Source: Gammaproteobacteria bacterium (GTDB taxonomy: Bacteria > Pseudomonadota > Gammaproteobacteria > Xanthomonadales > Wenzhouxiangellaceae). From it: a stretch of 64,000 bases of DNA. Numbering within the stretch: position 1 is the first letter of the stretch; each line of letters starts with the position of its first letter. The notes below the pieces were generated by a model that was given only the letters and a program-made list of their open reading frames with translations, ran no database searches and was not told where the DNA came from. The stretch spans positions 1 to 64,000 of the forward strand of contig JAJFKY010000001.1 in the NCBI GenBank assembly GCA_021772975.1, read 5' to 3'. Made by a program: the position numbers and the translations under genes. Of the stretch, positions 27,881 through 36,181 are shown piece by piece.

Positions 27881-28522
27881 ATGACTTACCGTTACATCTG
27901 GCGCACATTACTGACCGGGCTGTTGACCATATTGCCCATGATACTGACCGTGTATCTGGTGATATGGCTGGGCCGGGCGGCTGAATCCTTTGTGGGCGGT
28001 TTACTGCTGGTGCTTATACCCGATGCCTGGTACGTGCCCGGGCTGGGCCTGCTAACCGGTCTGGTGCTGGTATTTTTTCTGGGTTTGATGACCAAGTCCT
28101 TATTGCTGCAGCGGACGTTGGATTACAGTGAACAGGTTTTCTACCGCATACCTGTCATTAAAGGTATTTATAGCTCATTAAAAGATCTGACTGAATTTTT
28201 TGCCAAGCCTGGACAGGACGACTTTCATGAAGTGGTCCTGGTGAATCTGAACATCGCCGGCGTGGAAGCCAATCTGATGGGATTCGTCACATCCAGTTGC
28301 GATATACACTCACCGGCCACAACTGGACGGGCTAATGACATGATTATGGTCTATCTGCCGATGAGCTATCAGATCGGCGGCTACACCATCACCATTTCCA
28401 GATCCAAGGTGACCACCATAGATATACCATTGGATGAAGCGATGCGTTATGTGCTGACCGCCGGCATGGCCAAGCCCGAGGTACTTCGGGCTAAAAAATT
28501 ATTGACCGAGAAAACTATTTAG
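27881..28522 (+). CDS. DUF502 family membrane protein
   Basis: A 213-residue protein with two N-terminal membrane helices (LLTGLLTILPMILTVYLVIWL and GLGLLTGLVLVFFLGLMTKS) and a soluble C-terminal domain. The sequence RIPVIKGIYSSLKDLTEFF and MVYLPMSYQIGGYTI match the DUF502 core. The role is unknown; the family is widespread in proteobacteria and plants. It heads the run leading to the YqjD-like gene, 11 bp downstream. Confidence 0.9.
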   Translation: MTYRYIWRTLLTGLLTILPMILTVYLVIWLGRAAESFVGGLLLVLIPDAWYVPGLGLLTGLVLVFFLGLMTKSLLLQRTLDYSEQVFYRIPVIKGIYSSLKDLTEFFAKPGQDDFHEVVLVNLNIAGVEANLMGFVTSSCDIHSPATTGRANDMIMVYLPMSYQIGGYTITISRSKVTTIDIPLDEAMRYVLTAGMAKPEVLRAKKLLTEKTI

Positions 28523-28533
28523 GAGAAATATTT

Positions 28534-28848
28534 ATGCCTGAGAAAGATGTACAAAAACAGTTGGACAGCGTACGTGAAGATCTTAGCCAGCTGCACGGCG
28601 ATGTCTCCTCTTTGGCAGCCAGCCTGCGCTCACTGGGACTGGACAAAATATCCCAGGCAGGTGAATCCGCCAAGGAAACCGCTGAACAGCAATTGGAAAA
28701 ACTGCGCAGTGCTATCAACAAGGCAAAAAATCAGGGCGCCGGCCAATTGGATAACCTGCAGACTGAAGTCAGTGAGCGGCCTTTGACCAGTGTAGCCACG
28801 GCTTTTGCGATTGGCTTTATTATCAGCAAATTGCTCGACCGGAGTTAA
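28534..28848 (+). CDS. ElaB/YqjD (DUF883)-like ribosome- or membrane-associated protein
   Basis: A 104-residue protein with a strong AGGAG site. A charged helical N-terminus (VREDLSQLHGDVSSLAASLRSLG) leads to a C-terminal hydrophobic anchor ending in SVATAFAIGFIISKLLDRS. This is the ElaB/YqjD pattern: tail-anchored stationary-phase proteins, some of which bind ribosomes in E. coli. The order here (D-, E-, K-like) copies the E. coli yqjD-yqjE-yqjK cluster. Its end supplies the SD of the next gene. Confidence 0.88.
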   Translation: MPEKDVQKQLDSVREDLSQLHGDVSSLAASLRSLGLDKISQAGESAKETAEQQLEKLRSAINKAKNQGAGQLDNLQTEVSERPLTSVATAFAIGFIISKLLDRS

Positions 28849-28851
28849 GTT

Positions 28852-29133
28852 CTGAATTACCTGGCAGAAATACTGATCGCTGTCATCGAGCTGATACAGG
28901 CGGAGATCAGACAGGCTAAGCAGCAGTTTTTGCGGCTTGGCGTGGCACTGGGCATGGTGCTGGCGGCAGCTGCCATGCTGACCGCCGGCGGGTTGTTGTT
29001 GATTTACTCCCTATACGGGTGGCTGGCAACGCTGGTCCCGGCGGCCCTGGCCGCCTGTCTGTGCGGATTGACCGCGCTGCTGATCGCCTGGCTATTGATC
29101 AGCCTTGCACAACGTTATGCTGATCAGGAATAA
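28852..29133 (+). CDS. YqjE-like holin-superfamily membrane protein with probable CTG start
   Basis: The track starts at a TTG (28930), which would remove the conserved helix before the membrane pair. In frame upstream, NYLAEILIAVIELIQAEIRQAKQQFLRLG continues to the stop at 28846, and the only start with a good SD is a CTG at 28852, 7 nt after GGAG at the end of the previous ORF. The 93-residue product has two membrane helices (LGMVLAAAAMLTAGGLLLIYSL and AALAACLCGLTALLIAWLLI), typical of YqjE. It overlaps the YqjK-like gene. Confidence 0.75.
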   Translation: MNYLAEILIAVIELIQAEIRQAKQQFLRLGVALGMVLAAAAMLTAGGLLLIYSLYGWLATLVPAALAACLCGLTALLIAWLLISLAQRYADQE

Positions 29134-29329
29134 AACCAGGCCACATCGGCCCAGTGTTGCCCAGGCCCGGCAAAAATTACGCTTGCTGACACAGCAGCAA
29201 CCATACGCTCAGAAGCAGTTGCTGGCCCAGGCCTTCGCGGCTGGTTTACGGGCTGGCGCCAGCAGCAAAGGCAACAGCAATACATCAGCAATGCTGGAAT
29301 TCGCCAGCAGGTTATTGGGCTGGCGCTAA
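29117..29329 (+). CDS. YqjK-like small protein
   Basis: A 70-residue, basic, Gln-rich protein from the ATG at 29117; the track's earlier start is a TTG. It overlaps the YqjE-like gene by 17 bp. It begins MLIRNKTRPHRPSVAQARQKLRLLTQQ and ends LEFASRLLGWR; position and composition match YqjK, the third member of the yqjDEK cluster. Sequence similarity alone is weak, so the call depends on context. Confidence 0.7.
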   Translation: MLIRNKTRPHRPSVAQARQKLRLLTQQQPYAQKQLLAQAFAAGLRAGASSKGNSNTSAMLEFASRLLGWR

Positions 29330-29363
29330 TCGCGACTGGCTGCTACCAGTCCAGCTTTTGCTG

Positions 29364-29380
29364 ACAATGTTTAACATTGT
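29364..29380. promoter_or_regulatory. 17-bp perfect palindrome
   Basis: ACAATGTTTAACATTGT is a perfect inverted repeat (8-bp arms around one T) in the 180-bp spacer before the DUF4398 gene. A preceding hairpin, GACTGG/CCAGTC (29334-29351), may end the yqjDEK-like transcript. Possible regulator-binding site. Confidence 0.4.
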
Positions 29381-29510
29381 TAATTTCTGGTGACAAACAC
29401 AGCATGTGCCTTGTAAAACAAGACCGGCATCACCAGTACTCAGCCAGGATTTAAGCATTAACCCCTTCATACAGTTTAAGTTTTAACCAGATAGGCAGGA
29501 GTATTCTCGT

Positions 29511-29885
29511 ATGACCATGATTAGAACAAATATCGCTCTATTATTACTGTTACTACTGACCGTGACCGCCTGTGCAACCCGCAACACCATTGAGCCCGCC
29601 AGCGAACAGCTGGGCGCAGCCAAAGCAGCCCTTCAGCAGGCCAGGGTCAGTGACGCTGAAAGCCTGGTCCCGGCCCTTTTTCAGCGTGCCGAAGACAAGA
29701 TTGCTTCCGCTGAGAATGCCATCAGTGACCGCGAAGCAACCCGCGCTGAAACCCTGGCACACGAAGCCGAACTGGATGCCCGTCTGGCCCGTCTGCAGGC
29801 TGACCGCATTACTCAGCAAAGACTGGTTGATGAAATCCAGGCAGGGATCAATGCGCTGCAGCAGGAAATTAACGCTGCGCGCTGA
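29511..29885 (+). CDS. DUF4398 domain lipoprotein
   Basis: A 124-residue protein with an AGGAG site and a lipoprotein signal ending in the lipobox TVTAC. The mature helix-rich region ASEQLGAAKAALQQARVSDAESLVPALFQRAEDKIASAENAI is the DUF4398 pattern (paired helices with A-x-x-A repeats). The downstream OmpA-like protein begins with a related region, so these two are probably a functional pair at the outer membrane. Confidence 0.87.
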   Translation: MTMIRTNIALLLLLLLTVTACATRNTIEPASEQLGAAKAALQQARVSDAESLVPALFQRAEDKIASAENAISDREATRAETLAHEAELDARLARLQADRITQQRLVDEIQAGINALQQEINAAR

Positions 29886-29975
29886 ACTGCATCGTTGGCT
29901 GTAAGCCATTGCATATAAATTTGGACCGGTATCCGGTCACCATTGATTAATCGAACATCATCAGGAGCCACGATC

Positions 29976-31025
29976 ATGTTACGTAATACCATTATTGCGC
30001 TATTCACCACAGCCCTGTTGCTGGGTTGCGCCACCACCCCCCGCGAAACCAATTCAGAACTGGTCGCGGCACAGCAACGTTTGCTGGCATTGGAAAACGA
30101 CACCACCACCCAACGCTATGCAGGCACTCAACTGGATATCGCCGCCAACGCGGTCGGCCAGGCCACTTCTACCTGGCGCGAATCAGGCGTCAGCAGCCAG
30201 TTCCGGCATCATCTCTATGTAGCCCAGCGCCAGCTGGATATCGCCGAAGCCCAGACCAGTGTTAAAGCCCTGCAGGCCAGCAGTACCGAGCTGGCGGAGC
30301 AACGTGAACAGCTGCAATTACAGGCACGCGCCGTGCGGGCGGAACTGGCGGAAGCAAGATCAGCGGCACAGGCTGCCAGCGCGGCACAACAAGCGGCACT
30401 GTCCGCGGCCGAAGCCGCCGAAGCCCGCCAGGAACGCCTGGCCGCCGAACAGCGGCGCGAGTTGGCGGAACAGCAGCAGCTGGCTGCCGAGCGTCAGCGT
30501 ATTGAGGCGGAACAGCAGCGTCTTGCAGCGGAACAGCAGCGCGCTCAGGCGGAAGCCCGGGCGGAAGCAGCAGCGGCTGAAGCCCAGCAGGCTCAACGCG
30601 AATTGGCTGAACTGCGCCGTCAGGTTGAAGAGCTGCAGGCCAAGGAAACTGAACGCGGCCTGCAGTTAACACTGCAGGATGTATTGTTTGATTTTAATGC
30701 CGCGGACCTGAAATCAGGCGCGGAACGGCAAATGGCCAAACTGGCTGATTTCTTAAGTGCCTATCCCAACCGTCAGGTCAGTATCGAAGGCTTTACCGAC
30801 AGCGTGGGTTCAGACACCTACAACCAGAATTTGTCTGAACAGCGGGCTGGCTCGGTACGCGACGCATTGATTACCAATGGTGTCGCCGCTGACAGGATCA
30901 TGACGCGTGGTTACGGCGAGGAATTCCCGTTAGCCAGCAATAACACTGAGACCGGCAGAGCGCAGAACCGCCGGGTGGAAATTATTATTTCCTACGATGA
31001 TCAACCGGTACCGGAACGTAGTTGA
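29976..31025 (+). CDS. OmpA-family peptidoglycan-binding lipoprotein with DUF4398 region
   Basis: About 349 residues from the ATG at 29976, with CAGGAG upstream; the earlier track start adds 11 residues before the signal. The lipobox is LLGC. Residues 25-100 resemble DUF4398, 100-235 form a long Gln/Glu/Ala-rich coiled coil (AEQQRLAAEQQRAQAEAR), and 245-345 form an OmpA C-terminal domain with FDFNAADLKSGAERQMAKLADFL, IEGFTDSVGSDTYNQNLSEQRA and the final NRRVEIII, which binds diaminopimelate of peptidoglycan. The layout is that of a long spacer tethering the outer membrane to the cell wall. Confidence 0.92.
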   Translation: MLRNTIIALFTTALLLGCATTPRETNSELVAAQQRLLALENDTTTQRYAGTQLDIAANAVGQATSTWRESGVSSQFRHHLYVAQRQLDIAEAQTSVKALQASSTELAEQREQLQLQARAVRAELAEARSAAQAASAAQQAALSAAEAAEARQERLAAEQRRELAEQQQLAAERQRIEAEQQRLAAEQQRAQAEARAEAAAAEAQQAQRELAELRRQVEELQAKETERGLQLTLQDVLFDFNAADLKSGAERQMAKLADFLSAYPNRQVSIEGFTDSVGSDTYNQNLSEQRAGSVRDALITNGVAADRIMTRGYGEEFPLASNNTETGRAQNRRVEIIISYDDQPVPERS

Positions 31026-31133
31026 TATTGGCTTGTTGAGATACCAGTGCCTGCCCGGCAGGCACCCGGAACCTGATATGTCAGCAGGCGTGTCAGGGAA
31101 GCATAAACCTAACCATATAAACGGGAGTATTGT

Positions 31134-31436
31134 ATGTCTACTATTTTGAAAACCATCGGCATTATCGTACTAGCAACCTTGCTGGCCGCCTGTGAAGACA
31201 ATGGCTCTGTCGAACAGGCCGGCGAAAATATTGACAATGCATTGGAACGTGCCGGCGAATCCCTGGAAGAAGCGGGTGAAAATACGCTGGAAGCACTGGA
31301 AGATGCCGGTGAGGCCACCGCCGATGCTCTGGAAGACGCTGGTGAGTCAATCCAGCGCGGCTTTGAGCAGGCCGGTGAAAAACTTGAAGAAGCCGCCGAA
31401 GATGCGGACGATAACGATGATGCCAGTCATCAGTAA
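31134..31436 (+). CDS. Acidic hendecad-repeat lipoprotein
   Basis: A 100-residue protein with GGGAG upstream and a lipobox LLAAC. The mature part is built of an 11-residue period starting AGE: AGENIDNALER, AGENTLEALED, AGEATADALED, AGESIQRGFEQ, AGEKLEEAAED, with one 7-residue partial unit. It should form a very acidic amphipathic helix, similar in kind to LEA or apolipoprotein repeats. No family name is certain. Its shorter relative is at 27634. It precedes csbD by 32 bp. Confidence 0.8.
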   Translation: MSTILKTIGIIVLATLLAACEDNGSVEQAGENIDNALERAGESLEEAGENTLEALEDAGEATADALEDAGESIQRGFEQAGEKLEEAAEDADDNDDASHQ

Positions 31437-31468
31437 TTTTGAGCATAACTGAGAGTAAGGAGAATATT

Positions 31469-31666
31469 GTGGATAATGATCGTATTCAAGGAAAATGGAA
31501 GCAGCTCAAGGGCCGGATCAAAGAGCACTGGGGCGCATTGACCGATGATGACCTGCAGGAAGCAGAAGGCCATAGTGATTATCTGATCGGTAAAGTTCAG
31601 GAAAAATACGGCATCAGCAAAGACGAAGCACGCGAGCAGGTGCGTAAATTCGAGCAAAGCCTCTAG
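31469..31666 (+). CDS. CsbD family stress protein
   Basis: A 65-residue protein. The track begins ten codons earlier, but the GTG at 31469 has AAGGAG at ideal spacing and gives the usual CsbD start, DNDRIQGKWKQLKGRIKEHWG. The rest, LTDDDLQEAEGHSDYLIGKVQEKYGISKDEAREQVRKF, is canonical CsbD. Homologues rise under general, osmotic or acid stress. It ends the stress island. Confidence 0.93.
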   Translation: MDNDRIQGKWKQLKGRIKEHWGALTDDDLQEAEGHSDYLIGKVQEKYGISKDEAREQVRKFEQSL

Positions 31667-31725
31667 GCAAGCACCCTGAGAGGCCACCTGACAGGCGACC
31701 AGCAGTCAGGTTGTTGCATTATCGG

Positions 31726-31748
31726 CGCCGGCCGCCTTGCGGCTGGCG
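31726..31748. terminator. Hairpin between convergent csbD and apaH
   Basis: A 10-bp GC-rich stem (CGCCGGCCGC / GCGGCTGGCG, one mismatch) with a 3-nt loop lies between convergent genes. There is no T-tract, so it is at best a weak bidirectional terminator. Confidence 0.4.
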
Positions 31749-31799
31749 TCAGTTACCCAGGTTGATCTGATCCGGATTCATCACCGCCACCCCGATAGC

Positions 31800-32618
31800 T
31801 TAGCCGGTCTGCCCTTTTACCTGAATAAGATCAAATTTTTCTCCGATTCGCAGGGCAGTTAACTTACCCCCCCATACACAACCGCTGTCCAGACACACCG
31901 CCTGGTGACCAAAATACAGCCCGAGGGTAGACCAGTGCCCGAAAATGATGGTGTAGTCGCTGCTGCGCCGAAGCTGTGTAAACCAGGGTTGATAGCCTTT
32001 TTTCTGGGTGCCCGGCGGCCCGTTATCCGTTAACGACATCAACCCATCCGGAGCGCAATAGCGCATCCGGGTCAGCGTGTTGGTGATTACCCGCAACTCA
32101 TCTTCAGCATTCAGACCCGGCTGCCACACCGCCGGACGATCACCATACATCGCGGTGTAGAATCGCCGCCGCTGTTTAGGCTTGCCGGCCAGTCGCTCAC
32201 TCACCTTGGCTGCCAGCCGCTGGGCTTTTTTGACTGTCCAGCCAGGGGCCAGTCCGGCATGCACCAGAATCAGACGACGCTCATCGTCGACCCTCAACAG
32301 CGGTTGTTGACGTAACCAGTCTAATAATTCGTCACCATCCGAGGCGCGAAAAATCCGGGTAAATTCCGGGTTCCGATGCCGTCCGGTCTTGACCTCAGCA
32401 GCGGCCAGCAGATGTAGATCATGATTACCCAGCACACAGCTTACTGAATCCCGGATGGTATGAATCTGGCGTAAAACCTCCAGCGATTTGCCGCCCCGAT
32501 TGACCAGATCACCCACCAGCCATAAGCGGTCAACGGCAGGATCAAATTTAAGCTTATCCAGCAGTTTACAGAATGCGGTATAGCACCCCTGGATATCGCC
32601 GATGGCATAAATACTCAT
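31800..32618 (-). CDS. apaH: Diadenosine tetraphosphatase
   Basis: Symmetrical Ap4A hydrolase that cuts Ap4A into two ADP; bacterial ApaH also decaps Np4-capped RNA. The phosphoesterase motifs are YAIGDIQGCY, GDLVNRGGKSLEVLR, LGNHDLHLLA and IFGHWSTLGL, the last with the metal-binding His. It is 272 residues against 280 in E. coli. It is the last gene of the lptD-surA-pdxA-rsmA-apaH run. apaG, normally between rsmA and apaH, is absent; only 151 bp separate them. Confidence 0.96.
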   Translation of the reverse strand: MSIYAIGDIQGCYTAFCKLLDKLKFDPAVDRLWLVGDLVNRGGKSLEVLRQIHTIRDSVSCVLGNHDLHLLAAAEVKTGRHRNPEFTRIFRASDGDELLDWLRQQPLLRVDDERRLILVHAGLAPGWTVKKAQRLAAKVSERLAGKPKQRRRFYTAMYGDRPAVWQPGLNAEDELRVITNTLTRMRYCAPDGLMSLTDNGPPGTQKKGYQPWFTQLRRSSDYTIIFGHWSTLGLYFGHQAVCLDSGCVWGGKLTALRIGEKFDLIQVKGQTG

Positions 32619-32769
32619 AGCAGGATTGCTTGGCTTAAGCGTTTAACAGCATAGATACGGTCAGCCTGAAACCAGTATCAGACCGGTCGTTCAGCCTGGT
32701 TCGGGCAGCTCGGCGCTTATCGGTATGCCAGTCCTTATCAGCATTATCAGCTGTCTAGGATACTGTTTT

Positions 32770-33573
32770 TCAGCTACCTGCGCAGCCCTCGCGCTGGATT
32801 TGAAGCAAACGTTTGAAATCGCTGACACTCAGCGTTTGCGCACGCCGTCCGGGATCAATATCCGCGCGTTCAATGAGCTCACGATCAAGTACGCCCTTGA
32901 AGTTATTCGCTAGAGTTTTGCGGCGTTGCGCGAAGGCGGTTTTAACCAGCTCAGAGAAGCTCCGGCGCCACCCAGGTCCCGGCAATGGGTTGTCTGAGGG
33001 GCGTAGACGCACGATGCTGGAGGTTACTTTAGGGGCCGGGTAAAAAGCCTCCGGCGGTACGTCAAAAACAATCTCTGCATCCACATACAAACCGGTCATA
33101 ACTGTTAAACGGCTGTATTCAGAACTGCCGACAGCCGCGGTCATCCGCACGGCCACTTCCTTCTGCAACATGATATGGGCGTCCTGCCAGGCGCCGATAT
33201 GATCAAAAAAGTGAAACAGCAAAGGAGTCGAAATGTTGTAAGGCAGGTTGCCCAATAAACGATATGGCTGCGCCGTCAAAGCGGATAAATCAGCTTGCAG
33301 GGCATCCTGTTCGATCACTTCCAGCTGATCGCCGGCATACTGCCGGCGCAATCTGGCGGCCAGGTCACGATCCAGCTCGATCACGATCAGACGCTGACAC
33401 TGAAGCAGCAGATGTCTGGTCAGCGCGCCCTCACCTGGCCCGATTTCCACCACCGTATCGTCAGGCTGAATACCAGCCGATGATATGATCTGCTGGATAA
33501 TCCGTTGATCACGTAAAAAGTTCTGCCCAAAACGGCGGCGCGGTTGGTGCCGGGTGGCGGTTCCGTCAGACAT
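32770..33573 (-). CDS. rsmA: 16S rRNA dimethyladenosine transferase
   Basis: RsmA (KsgA) dimethylates two adjacent adenosines near the 3' end of 16S rRNA during 30S maturation. About 267 residues from the ATG at 33573, which has GGGGTGG upstream; the track start is a GTG three codons earlier. Motifs are RFGQNFLRD, VVEIGPGEGALTRHLL, the NLPYNIS catalytic motif near residue 110, and the C-terminal KTAFAQRRKTLANNFKG. The gene begins 24 bp after pdxA. Confidence 0.97.
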   Translation of the reverse strand: MSDGTATRHQPRRRFGQNFLRDQRIIQQIISSAGIQPDDTVVEIGPGEGALTRHLLLQCQRLIVIELDRDLAARLRRQYAGDQLEVIEQDALQADLSALTAQPYRLLGNLPYNISTPLLFHFFDHIGAWQDAHIMLQKEVAVRMTAAVGSSEYSRLTVMTGLYVDAEIVFDVPPEAFYPAPKVTSSIVRLRPSDNPLPGPGWRRSFSELVKTAFAQRRKTLANNFKGVLDRELIERADIDPGRRAQTLSVSDFKRLLQIQREGCAGS

Positions 33574-33597
33574 ACTGACCACCCCGAGCAGTTTTGC

Positions 33598-34623
33598 TCA
33601 TTGGATATCGGCCGACCGGCACATCGCCAGTGCCTGATGACAGGCAAATACCAGACTGTCCGCGCTGGCCCGATGCTGTGGATCGGTATCCGCGGGCAAA
33701 GCGGCCAGATCCAAAGCCGTGCCGTGATCCACTGAAGTTCGAATCACCGGCAAACCCAGCGTGATATTGGCAATATGTCCAAAACTGCGGGCTTTAATGG
33801 GCGTCAGACCCTGATCGTGATACATCGCCAATACCACGTCACAACCAGCCAGTTGGCGGTCGGAAAACGCGGTATCGGCGGGCACCGGGCCGCTCACAGC
33901 GACTCCCTGCTGCACCAGTTCTGACAGCAATGGCGCAATAATCACCTGCTCCTCTTGGCCGAGATGGCCCTGCTCACCGGCATGCGGATTCAGACCCAGC
34001 ACCAGGATACGCGGCTGCTCCAGACCAAAGCGCTGCTGCAGGTCATGCTGCAATATCCGGATGCAACATTGCAGGCGTTCCCGGGTAATCGCCGCGGGTA
34101 CCTGTTTAAGCGGCAGATGGGTGGTCACCAGCGCCACCCGCAGATCTTTGTCAGCCAGCATCATGACCACCTGCTCAACCCCCAGGCGGCGAGCCAGATA
34201 TTCAGTATGTCCGGTAAACGCAATACCGGCATCGTTGATGATGCCTTTATGCACCGGGCCCGTGATTAAAGCGGTGTGTGGCTGGCTGGCGCACCAGTCC
34301 ACCGCAACATCCAGACAACTGAGCACGTAGCGTGCGTTGTCGGTGTTAAGTTCTCCGGGGACCGGCGCAACCGCCAGGGGAACATGCTGGACAGCCAGGC
34401 GGCCCGGCTGATGTTCCTGCCGGGCTGCTGTTTGCGTATCAGCCGGGTACAACTCAACCGGAATGCTCAAGCGCTGCGCAACCTGTCGCAGCCAGTCGTA
34501 ATCAGCCACCGCGGTCAACTGTGCCGCCCAGGACTGAGTGGCCAGCCGCAGTACCAGTTCGGGACCGATTCCGGCCGGTTCACCGGGGGTCAGCAGCAAA
34601 TGCGGCAGCTTGGAATCTAGCAT
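33598..34623 (-). CDS. pdxA: 4-hydroxythreonine-4-phosphate dehydrogenase
   Basis: PdxA oxidises 4-phosphohydroxy-threonine for pyridoxal phosphate synthesis (DXP-dependent route). 341 residues, slightly longer than E. coli PdxA (329). The start LLLTPGEPAGIGPELVLRL, ALITGPVHKGIINDAG with substrate-binding residues, FTGHTEYLA, and the metal-binding AMYHDQGLTPIKARSFG and RTSVDHGTALDLA are all diagnostic. It sits between surA (48 bp) and rsmA (24 bp), as in E. coli. Confidence 0.97.
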   Translation of the reverse strand: MLDSKLPHLLLTPGEPAGIGPELVLRLATQSWAAQLTAVADYDWLRQVAQRLSIPVELYPADTQTAARQEHQPGRLAVQHVPLAVAPVPGELNTDNARYVLSCLDVAVDWCASQPHTALITGPVHKGIINDAGIAFTGHTEYLARRLGVEQVVMMLADKDLRVALVTTHLPLKQVPAAITRERLQCCIRILQHDLQQRFGLEQPRILVLGLNPHAGEQGHLGQEEQVIIAPLLSELVQQGVAVSGPVPADTAFSDRQLAGCDVVLAMYHDQGLTPIKARSFGHIANITLGLPVIRTSVDHGTALDLAALPADTDPQHRASADSLVFACHQALAMCRSADIQ

Positions 34624-34671
34624 GCCGCCACTGTCTGATTGATTAAATGCAGATAGCGCCCTGGCGTCCGC

Positions 34672-36105
34672 CTAGAGACGGATATCAACGTAGGATTCGT
34701 CACGCAGGCGGCGCAAAAAGCGATCATATTCTTCCTCGGCTTTTTGGGTTCTGATGGTTTCCCGCGCGCGCGCGCGCAGGGCCAGGTCAGTCACATCCGA
34801 TTCGCGCTCACCATCTACTTTGACCAGATGCCAGCCGGACTCATCCTGGAATGGCTCACTGATTTGACCTTGTTCCAGACTGTCAACAATCTGTTGAAAG
34901 CGCGGGCCATACTGGGCAGGCTGGATCCAGCCCATGTTACCACCCAGATTAGCAGTCAGTTTGTCATCGGAATTACGACGCGCCATTTCCTCAAAATCAC
35001 CACCGTTATCCAGTTCGGATTTCATTTCCATGATGTGCTTACGGGCTTCATCACTGCTCATCAGTTCATTGATGGCCACCATCATATGCCGGACTTTGAC
35101 TTCTTCAACCACCACGCTGGATTCATCGCGCCGGTCATTCAGGTACAGGATGTGATAACCCACCGGACTGCGGATCGGTTCACTGAACTGACCGGCTTGC
35201 AGATCCTCAATGGTGGTGGCGAATACCTTCGGCATGGTATTCAAATCACGCCAGCCAATGACGCCTCCGTCCAAAGCATCCTGCGCATCCGAAAAACTGA
35301 TGGCCGCGGCGGTAAACTCCAGGCCGTTCTGCAAACGTTCATACACATCGCGAACTTCCTGCTGAGCGCTCTGAACTTCCGCCGGAGTGGCGCCATCGGT
35401 CACTCCGATCAGGATATGCGACAGATTATATTGCGCACCGCCGAAGCGGTCCGAAGCCAGCAAAATCTCAATTTCCGTATCGGTAATTTCAGGGATCGAA
35501 TCGCTGACCCGCTCACGCATGCGGTTGATCAGCAGCTCATCACGCAATTCATCACGGAAGTCGGAAAAGTTAAAGCCATCATTTTCCAACGTCTGGCGCA
35601 ACTGCAGAATACTGATATTGTTCTGCTGGGCCACCGCGCCCAGCGCCTGATCGACGTCGGTGTCACTCACCCGGATACCGGTGCCCAGCGCACGCTGAAC
35701 CTGCAGTTTGTTCATCACCATGCGCTCCAGCACCTGCTCGCGCAACAGCGCCTCCGGAGGCATCGAACCGCCCCGGGCCTGGACCTGATCACGCACGCCC
35801 TGCATGCTCAGTTCCAGCTCACTTTCCAGAATAACGTCTTCCTCGGCAACCGCCACAATACGGTCAATACTGCTGGCGTCAACCGGCAGAATAGCGCGTT
35901 GCTGATTGCTGTCCGGCTCCGTGGTTTGCGCGTCGGCGGGCGGAGCATCAGCTTCCGCTGGACTGACTGGAGCGGGTTCACTGGCGGCGGGCGGATTAAC
36001 CGGAGCATCCTCGCGGGCGCGGATAAAATCACTTTGCGCCAGCGCGGTTAAAGACACCATCAACGTCGACAATATCAAAACCAAACCTACTAAACATCTG
36101 TTCAT
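34672..36105 (-). CDS. surA: Periplasmic chaperone/peptidyl-prolyl isomerase SurA
   Basis: SurA escorts unfolded outer-membrane proteins across the periplasm. The ATG at 36105 (MNRCLVGLVLILSTLMVSLTALAQ) has GGAG upstream and begins the signal peptide; the track start 34 residues earlier does not. About 477 residues, longer than the E. coli protein (428), partly because of a Pro/Ala/Glu-rich linker after the signal (about residues 30-70). The SurA N-domain (DRIVAVAEEDVILESELEL) and two parvulin domains (YNLSHILIGV...PVGYHILYLNDRR and VKVRHMMVAI...SGWHLVKVDG) follow. Next to lptD, whose product is a SurA client. Confidence 0.96.
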   Translation of the reverse strand: MNRCLVGLVLILSTLMVSLTALAQSDFIRAREDAPVNPPAASEPAPVSPAEADAPPADAQTTEPDSNQQRAILPVDASSIDRIVAVAEEDVILESELELSMQGVRDQVQARGGSMPPEALLREQVLERMVMNKLQVQRALGTGIRVSDTDVDQALGAVAQQNNISILQLRQTLENDGFNFSDFRDELRDELLINRMRERVSDSIPEITDTEIEILLASDRFGGAQYNLSHILIGVTDGATPAEVQSAQQEVRDVYERLQNGLEFTAAAISFSDAQDALDGGVIGWRDLNTMPKVFATTIEDLQAGQFSEPIRSPVGYHILYLNDRRDESSVVVEEVKVRHMMVAINELMSSDEARKHIMEMKSELDNGGDFEEMARRNSDDKLTANLGGNMGWIQPAQYGPRFQQIVDSLEQGQISEPFQDESGWHLVKVDGERESDVTDLALRARARETIRTQKAEEEYDRFLRRLRDESYVDIRL

Positions 36106-36181
36106 TACCAAACTCCAAAAAACGCTTGTTACAGTATAAAATCGCTCTTGTATGGCTGCAGTTAAACAGCCCTGTCCGTAG

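Noticed and set aside
34744-36051. Long plus-strand ORF (435 aa)
   Set aside because: It lies entirely opposite surA, has biased composition and no recognisable domain; it is a shadow ORF.
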